A DNA stretch of 64,000 nucleotides from Desulfurivibrio dismutans (GTDB lineage: Bacteria > Desulfobacterota > Desulfobulbia > Desulfobulbales > Desulfurivibrionaceae): contig NZ_JARGDQ010000008.1 of NCBI RefSeq assembly GCF_029210385.1, positions 1-64,000 of the forward strand. The letters run 5' to 3'. Each line of letters starts with the position of its first letter. Within the stretch, counting starts at the first letter, position 1. Below the pieces are notes generated by a model, which ran no database searches, was not told where the DNA came from, and saw nothing but the letters and a program-made list of their open reading frames with translations. Positions 59,368 through 64,000 of this stretch are shown piece after piece. Made by a program: the position numbers and the translations under genes.

Positions 59368-61713
59368 ATGAAAATGAATTCACCCGCATCACTCCCCGAC
59401 AACCTGGAAGCCAAACTGGCCGAAGCGGATCTCTACGCCTCCCAGGGGCTGGTGGATGAAGCCCTGGAGATCTACCAATCGCTGCTGTTCGGGCTGGGCA
59501 ACGACCAGCCCATCCTCAGGGATCAGTTGGAAGAGCGGATGGTGGCCCTTCAAACCGGCGGTAACGGGCACCAAGCAAACGCGCAGTCGACCGCAGTCGG
59601 GGCCGAAACCAGCGAAGTTGATCGTTTTGAAAACGCCATGGGCCTGATGATGGCCGGTTTTTACGCCGAGGCGGACAGCGAGTTACGCCTGCTGCTGGGC
59701 AGCGCCTTCCGGCCGGTGGTGGTGCACAGTAAAATCGGCGAATGCTGTCTGCAGCTGGACCGTCCCTTCGAGGCCATCGAACACTTTGAAAAGGCCTGTA
59801 AACTCAAAGGCTCCATGCGCCAGAACGAGCGCCTCCATCTCCTGGATGCCCTGGCCATCACCTATGAGCGTACCGGCTCAATGGCGCCGGCGATCAAAAC
59901 CCTGGAACAGATCGTCGCCGTCGACCCCGTTTTTCGCAACGCCAAAAAAAGGCTGGCCTCCCTTTCCCAAACCGCCGGCAAATACGGCCGTTTCTTCAGC
60001 CTGATCCGCAATCAACTGCTCACCCCAGAGCAGTTTGAGGCCGCCAAAAAACAAGCAAAAAAGCACAACAACACGCTGGACAACATCCTGCTGGCTGAAT
60101 TCGGCATCAGCAAACAGCAGCTTGGCGCGGCTCTGAGCGAATATTACCGCTGCCCCTTTGTCGAATTCGATGACTCCCAAAAGCTCATCCCGCCCGCCTG
60201 CCTACGCGGCACCAAGGAAAGCTATTTCCGCAGCAACGTCTTTGTGCCCGTCAACGGCCCCGAAGGCAAGATCAGAGTGCTGACCGACGACCCCAACAAC
60301 CTGGGCAAACATGAAAATATCCGTTCGGTACTCTACGGCACCGAATACCAACTGGCAGTGGCCCTGAAGGAAGACATCAACCGCTATCTCGATGTTTTTT
60401 ACGATAAATCCGGCGTAGACGGCAAGCCGGAAGAGCAGGATATCTTTGCCAGAATCGAGCTGTTGGATGAACCGGGCGAAGACCCCGAAGAAGAGGAAGA
60501 GAGCCGCGGGGCCGCCGACGGGGTGGTGGTGCAGATGGCCAACAGAATCATCGAAGATGCGGTGACCAGACGGGCTTCAGATATCCATATCGAAAGCATG
60601 CCAGGCCGCAAGGGAACCGCCATCCGCTTCCGGATCGACGGCGCCTGCAGCCACTACAAGACCATCCCCCACAACTTCAAGCGGGCCCTGATTTCCCGGC
60701 TTAAAATCATCTCCAAACTCGATATCTCGGAAAAACGGCTGCCCCAGGACGGTAAAATTAACCTGAAAACCAGCCACGGCACCATCGAACTCCGGGTCGC
60801 CACCCTGCCCACCCACGGCGGCAACGAGGACGTGGTCCTGCGCATCCTGGCCGGCGGCGGGGCTGTCCCCCTGGACCGGATGAACCTTTCCCGCCGCAAT
60901 TACCAGGAACTCTGCCGCCTGCTGGAAATGCCCTATGGCTTGATCCTGGTGGTCGGCCCCACCGGCTCGGGCAAAACCACCACCCTGCACGGGGCCTTGA
61001 ATTACGTCAACCGGCCGGACAAAAAGGTCTGGACCATTGAGGATCCGGTGGAAATAGTCCAGGAGGGGGTGCGTCAGGTCCAGGTGGAAAGAAAAATCGG
61101 GCTGGATTTTGCCCGGGCCCTGCGCGCTTTTCTGCGGGCTGATCCCGACATCATCATGGTAGGGGAAACCCGGGACCAGGAGACGGCGGAAATCGTGATC
61201 GAAAGCGCTCTCACCGGTCACCTGGTGTTCTCCACCCTGCACACCAACAGCGCCCCGGAAACGGTCAGCCGGCTGCTGGGGATGAAAATCGATCCCTTCA
61301 ATTTCTCCGATTCACTGCTGGGTATTCTGGCCCAGCGCCTGGTACGCCGTCTTTGTACCCAATGCCGGGAGGCTTATCAGCCGGACCATGATGAGTGTGA
61401 GTTGCTGCTCGAGGAATACGGCTCCCATCCCCTCTACTCCCTGAGACGGCAAAAAGTCGCCGAAGCAACTCTTTACCGTCCGGTTGGCTGCGAAAAATGT
61501 GGAAAAAGCGGCTATGTCGGCCGGATCGCCCTGCATGAGCTGATGACCGTCACCGACGCCCTTAAAAATATGATCGTCCGCAACCGCCCTATCACCGAAA
61601 TTCGCGATGAAGGCCTGCGCGGCGGCATGCTGACCCTGAAGCAGGACGGCATCTGGAAGGTGTTGCAGGGAGTAACCGATTTGCGCCAGGTCCGAGCTGC
61701 CTGTATCAAGTAG
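59368..61713 (+). CDS. GspE/PilB-type ATPase with N-terminal TPR region
   Basis: A 781-residue protein. TPR-like helices (about 10-215) are followed by an MshEN-like domain (about 215-350, LLTPEQFEAAKKQAKKHNNTL...CPFVEFDD) and the T2SE/PilB ATPase (about 385-780). The ATPase has Walker A GPTGSGKTTT, Asp box TIEDPVEI, Walker B ADPDIIMVGETRD and His box TGHLVFSTLHTNSAPE. A zinc tetracysteine motif (CTQC...CEKCGKSGY) is complete. Such ATPases power pilus extension or type II secretion. No platform or pilin gene is adjacent. It follows the scaffold gene by 11 bases. Confidence 0.9.
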   Translation: MKMNSPASLPDNLEAKLAEADLYASQGLVDEALEIYQSLLFGLGNDQPILRDQLEERMVALQTGGNGHQANAQSTAVGAETSEVDRFENAMGLMMAGFYAEADSELRLLLGSAFRPVVVHSKIGECCLQLDRPFEAIEHFEKACKLKGSMRQNERLHLLDALAITYERTGSMAPAIKTLEQIVAVDPVFRNAKKRLASLSQTAGKYGRFFSLIRNQLLTPEQFEAAKKQAKKHNNTLDNILLAEFGISKQQLGAALSEYYRCPFVEFDDSQKLIPPACLRGTKESYFRSNVFVPVNGPEGKIRVLTDDPNNLGKHENIRSVLYGTEYQLAVALKEDINRYLDVFYDKSGVDGKPEEQDIFARIELLDEPGEDPEEEEESRGAADGVVVQMANRIIEDAVTRRASDIHIESMPGRKGTAIRFRIDGACSHYKTIPHNFKRALISRLKIISKLDISEKRLPQDGKINLKTSHGTIELRVATLPTHGGNEDVVLRILAGGGAVPLDRMNLSRRNYQELCRLLEMPYGLILVVGPTGSGKTTTLHGALNYVNRPDKKVWTIEDPVEIVQEGVRQVQVERKIGLDFARALRAFLRADPDIIMVGETRDQETAEIVIESALTGHLVFSTLHTNSAPETVSRLLGMKIDPFNFSDSLLGILAQRLVRRLCTQCREAYQPDHDECELLLEEYGSHPLYSLRRQKVAEATLYRPVGCEKCGKSGYVGRIALHELMTVTDALKNMIVRNRPITEIRDEGLRGGMLTLKQDGIWKVLQGVTDLRQVRAACIK

Positions 61714-61774
61714 AGAAAGACCAGGCAGGTAGCACATCTGCAACGGCAAGCTTATTATTCAGCACGAGGCGACC

Positions 61775-62902
61775 ATGAAAAGAGTTTTAATTGTCGATGA
61801 TGACCAGGGGTTCTTGCTCAGCCTGCAGGATATGTGCAGGGATCACGCCGACCAATTCGAAATCGTCACAGCCCAGAACGGCAAAGAGGCGCTGGAACGA
61901 CTAGCGGAAAAACCGGTACATCTACTGGTTACCGACCTGAAGATGCCGGAAATGGACGGTTTTGAACTGATTGGTCGGCTCAGTAAAAGAGGGGTCATTA
62001 TTCCGGTGATTGCCATGACCGCATACGGCACCCCGGAGATGGAAGATCGGTTGATGACCATGGGGGCCTTCCAGTACATTGAAAAACCCATCGACTTCAA
62101 CCTGCTGCTCAAGAAGATTCTCGATGGGCTGGCGGCGGGCGCCAAAGGGCGGGTCACCGGCATCTCCCTGCCCTCTTTCCTGCAACTGCTGGAGATGGAC
62201 CGTAAAACCTGCACCATCACGGTGAAATCCGGCCGACATTACGGCATGCTCTGTTTTGAAAACGGTGAGCTGCTCAATGCCTTTACCGAACCGCTGGAGG
62301 GCCTGGAGGCGGCATTTGAAATCATCAACTGGGACCAGGGCGAAATTGAGATTTACAACTTTTGTCGGAACCGCAAACGGACCATCAATGAGCCCTTGGG
62401 CTTCATTCTCCTGGAGGCCGCCCGCTTCAGCGACGAAAAAACGGAAAGGGAAGCGGTGGCCGCCGGCAAGAAACAACCAGAAGAGGACCTCGACCCACCT
62501 CCCGCCAATCTCCCGTCGGCCCCCGACCTGCCGGAGCCATCCGGGCTGAGTTCCATCGGCGCTGAAATGGAGACCTTGCTCAACGCCACTCCGGGTATCA
62601 ACCGGATGGTGCTGGTGACCAACGGTGGCTCCACCATTATTCGCAAAAACGTCGATAACCGTGAGTTCAGACCCTTTATCAGCTACGTGGTGATAACCGC
62701 CGACAAACTGCGCAAAGCCATGGGTTACCAGGAACTTCCGCGTCACATCATTCTCTCGCAGGACCGAGGCGGCAAGCTGCTGATCATCCCCGGCCCCGAG
62801 GTCACCCTGGGCCTGGAAGTGGACCCGGAGGTATCACCGGTAAAAATCTCGGCCGCCCTCGCTCCGGCCATCGCCGCCGCCAAAATCGGCCACACCGCCT
62901 AA
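61775..62902 (+). CDS. Response regulator: receiver, PATAN (DUF4388) and roadblock-like domains
   Basis: A 375-residue protein. The receiver (1-120) has VDDD, probable phospho-Asp in LVTDLKMPEMDG and Lys in IEKPID. A PATAN/DUF4388-type domain (about 125-210) has SLPSFLQLLEMDRKTCTITV and YGMLCFENGELLNAF. The C-terminal ~115 residues look roadblock-like (GINRMVLVTNGGSTIIRKNVD...VVITADKLRKAM). It could link a two-component signal to the GTPase module. GAGG lies upstream of the ATG. The upstream kinase is not in view. Confidence 0.82.
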   Translation: MKRVLIVDDDQGFLLSLQDMCRDHADQFEIVTAQNGKEALERLAEKPVHLLVTDLKMPEMDGFELIGRLSKRGVIIPVIAMTAYGTPEMEDRLMTMGAFQYIEKPIDFNLLLKKILDGLAAGAKGRVTGISLPSFLQLLEMDRKTCTITVKSGRHYGMLCFENGELLNAFTEPLEGLEAAFEIINWDQGEIEIYNFCRNRKRTINEPLGFILLEAARFSDEKTEREAVAAGKKQPEEDLDPPPANLPSAPDLPEPSGLSSIGAEMETLLNATPGINRMVLVTNGGSTIIRKNVDNREFRPFISYVVITADKLRKAMGYQELPRHIILSQDRGGKLLIIPGPEVTLGLEVDPEVSPVKISAALAPAIAAAKIGHTA

Positions 62903-62918
62903 CACAAGGAGAGCAGGC

Positions 62919-63560
62919 ATGGATGACTTACTGCAAGAAATCACAATGCTGCCGGGGGTTAAAGGAGCTTTCCTGGCCATGAGCGAACCTCAACTGGTGT
63001 TTTCCGATCTGCCCGACGGTTACCCGCCGGAGACCATGGCCCAGATCGAGGTCGCCATGGAGCGGATCTTTAAGATGAACGAGCCCTGCAAGCTCACCGT
63101 CAACTCCGTGGAGATGCTCTTTGACGATACCATGATGCTGGCCAAACAGGTCAGCGAAGGCTGCAACCTGGTAATCCTCGGTGAGCCGGACAGCAACTTC
63201 GCGCTGCTTAACATGACCAGCACCATGTTGCTGGGTGAGTTGCGCAGCCAGGCAGAAAGGATTCGCCGTGACCCGCCGGCGGCGGCCCCGGCCGCCACCG
63301 GCGATGGCGACAGCCGGGATTTTGAGGTGGTCAGGGAAAAAGACCCCCTGAAAAGTGCGCTGCCGGTGTTGGAGGAATCACTGGCCCGGGCCATCGGCCC
63401 CATTGCCGGCATGGTGACCAGGGAAACCGTTGAACAGTGGCTGCAGGAGGGATCCTGTCAAAAAGCGCGGTTCCCCGAACTGATCGATGCTTTTTGCCGG
63501 GAAATCGATGACCCGGCCATGGAAAAGGAGTTCCGGGCCAATGTCGCATCACTGCTGTAA
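62919..63560 (+). CDS. Roadblock-like protein with C-terminal DUF8082-type domain
   Basis: A 213-residue protein. The N-terminal ~110 residues have roadblock-like order (LPGVKGAFLAMSEPQLVFSDL, CKLTVNSVEMLFDDTMMLAK, CNLVILGEPDSNFALLNMT). A Pro/Ala linker follows, then a helical domain (LPVLEESLARAIGPIAGMVTRETVEQWLQEG...FPELIDAFCREI) like the small domain often fused to such proteins. It starts 16 bases after the receiver-PATAN gene. Probably a partner of the MglA-type GTPase or of the other roadblock proteins. Confidence 0.75.
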   Translation: MDDLLQEITMLPGVKGAFLAMSEPQLVFSDLPDGYPPETMAQIEVAMERIFKMNEPCKLTVNSVEMLFDDTMMLAKQVSEGCNLVILGEPDSNFALLNMTSTMLLGELRSQAERIRRDPPAAAPAATGDGDSRDFEVVREKDPLKSALPVLEESLARAIGPIAGMVTRETVEQWLQEGSCQKARFPELIDAFCREIDDPAMEKEFRANVASLL

Positions 63561-63669
63561 TCGACTTTTAGTGTAACCAAACAGAACCTTGGCCAAGGTC
63601 GCGCCCGGAAAACGGGCAGCCGGCGAACCGGGCAGGTAACTGCTTACCGTATCAGAAAAGGAGTAAAAG

Positions 63670-64000
63670 ATGGGCATTCGTATGAGATCCGTTTTGGTCA
63701 TGGGGGTTTTGGGTTTTCTGGCTATCGCCGTGATCGGTTTTGCCAGCTATCGTTTAAGTGTCAATAATGCCTTAAACGAAGCACAGATCAAGAGCGATAT
63801 CGTTTTGAACTACGCCATGGCCACCCGTTTGTACATGCAACGCGTCCAGCGTCCCCTGGCCCTGGCCCTGGTGGAGGAAGACCGTTTCTACCCCGAGCTG
63901 ATGTCCGGCTTCGTCTCCGCCCGGGGAACTTTTGAGATTTTCGAAGAACTCTATCCCGGCTACATCTTCAAACAGGCCACCCTGGATCCTCTCAACCCTT
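63670..64000 (+). CDS. Membrane sensor protein with DUF3365/Tll0287-like domain (partial)
   Basis: Only the first 110 residues are in the window. A membrane segment (about 7-27, VLVMGVLGFLAIAVIGFASY) precedes a periplasmic region with TRLYMQRVQRPLA, FYPELMSGFVSARGTFEIFEELYPGYIFKQATLDPLNP, which follows the Tll0287-like (DUF3365) heme/redox sensor pattern. The remainder is probably a chemoreceptor or kinase. AAGGAG lies 6 bases upstream of the ATG. It follows the roadblock module by 110 bases and could feed its signal. Confidence 0.75.
   Translation, partial: MGIRMRSVLVMGVLGFLAIAVIGFASYRLSVNNALNEAQIKSDIVLNYAMATRLYMQRVQRPLALALVEEDRFYPELMSGFVSARGTFEIFEELYPGYIFKQATLDPLNP

Overview
The window is a GC-rich, densely coded bacterial chromosome segment. 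Its gene content suggests a delta-proteobacterium (Desulfobacterota, perhaps a Desulfurivibrio/Desulfobulbaceae relative). The pointers are the order serA–DUF1844–ispE–tRNA-Gln–prs–rplY–pth–carD–rluD–coaE–rho–rpmE–prfA–prmC–murA, an archaeal-type phosphoglycerate mutase beside hom, NtrC-type signalling, an NIT-domain chemoreceptor, and an MglA/roadblock module. No sequence search was possible, so the taxon is an inference. I see no prophage, IS element, CRISPR array or rRNA operon. Three tRNAs are present (fMet, Pro-CGG, Gln-TTG).

Layout. 1-5.5 kb: hybrid histidine kinase, sigma-54 response regulator and a chemoreceptor. 5.6-12.5 kb: PepA, a CNNM/CBS protein and a minus-strand mgtE–DegS-like protease–polyferredoxin operon. 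12.8-16.4 kb: a small unknown gene, tRNA-fMet and the minus-strand operon hom–apgM-like–ybgC. 16.8-21.5 kb: plus-strand tolQ-tolR-(38-aa ORF)-tolA-tolB-cpoB without pal between tolB and cpoB. 21.6-31.3 kb: PEP synthase, phosphoglucomutase, a TPR protein, ZupT, an FKBP lipoprotein, tRNA-Pro, HU, LarE and a CBS-ACT protein. 31.5-36.4 kb: pheA-tsaD-DUF2062-rsmA and an iron alcohol dehydrogenase. 36.5-40.7 kb: a DUF3108 protein, a MORN protein and a ZraP/ZraS-like metal-sensing pair. 40.7-54 kb: a long minus-strand housekeeping block for translation, transcription, cell wall, isoprenoid and serine synthesis. 54.2-55.1 kb: an unknown gene and a repeat. 55.1-64 kb: cysS, then a plus-strand module of roadblock protein, MglA-type GTPase, scaffold-like protein, TPR-GspE/PilB-type ATPase, REC-PATAN-roadblock regulator, second roadblock protein and a membrane sensor cut by the window end.

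Two things stand out. The first is the 56.8-64 kb module. It combines a Ras-like polarity GTPase, three roadblock-like proteins, a receiver and a secretion/pilus-type ATPase with no pilus or secretion structural genes beside it, so it may be a surface-motility, polarity or signalling system. The second is a set of dispersed intergenic palindromic repeats. One is a ~110-bp palindrome (family A), one a ~95-bp element (family B), and one a ~160-bp five-hairpin element (family C) whose two copies differ by paired, structure-preserving changes. Several of these repeats supply the TAA stop codon of the gene they abut.
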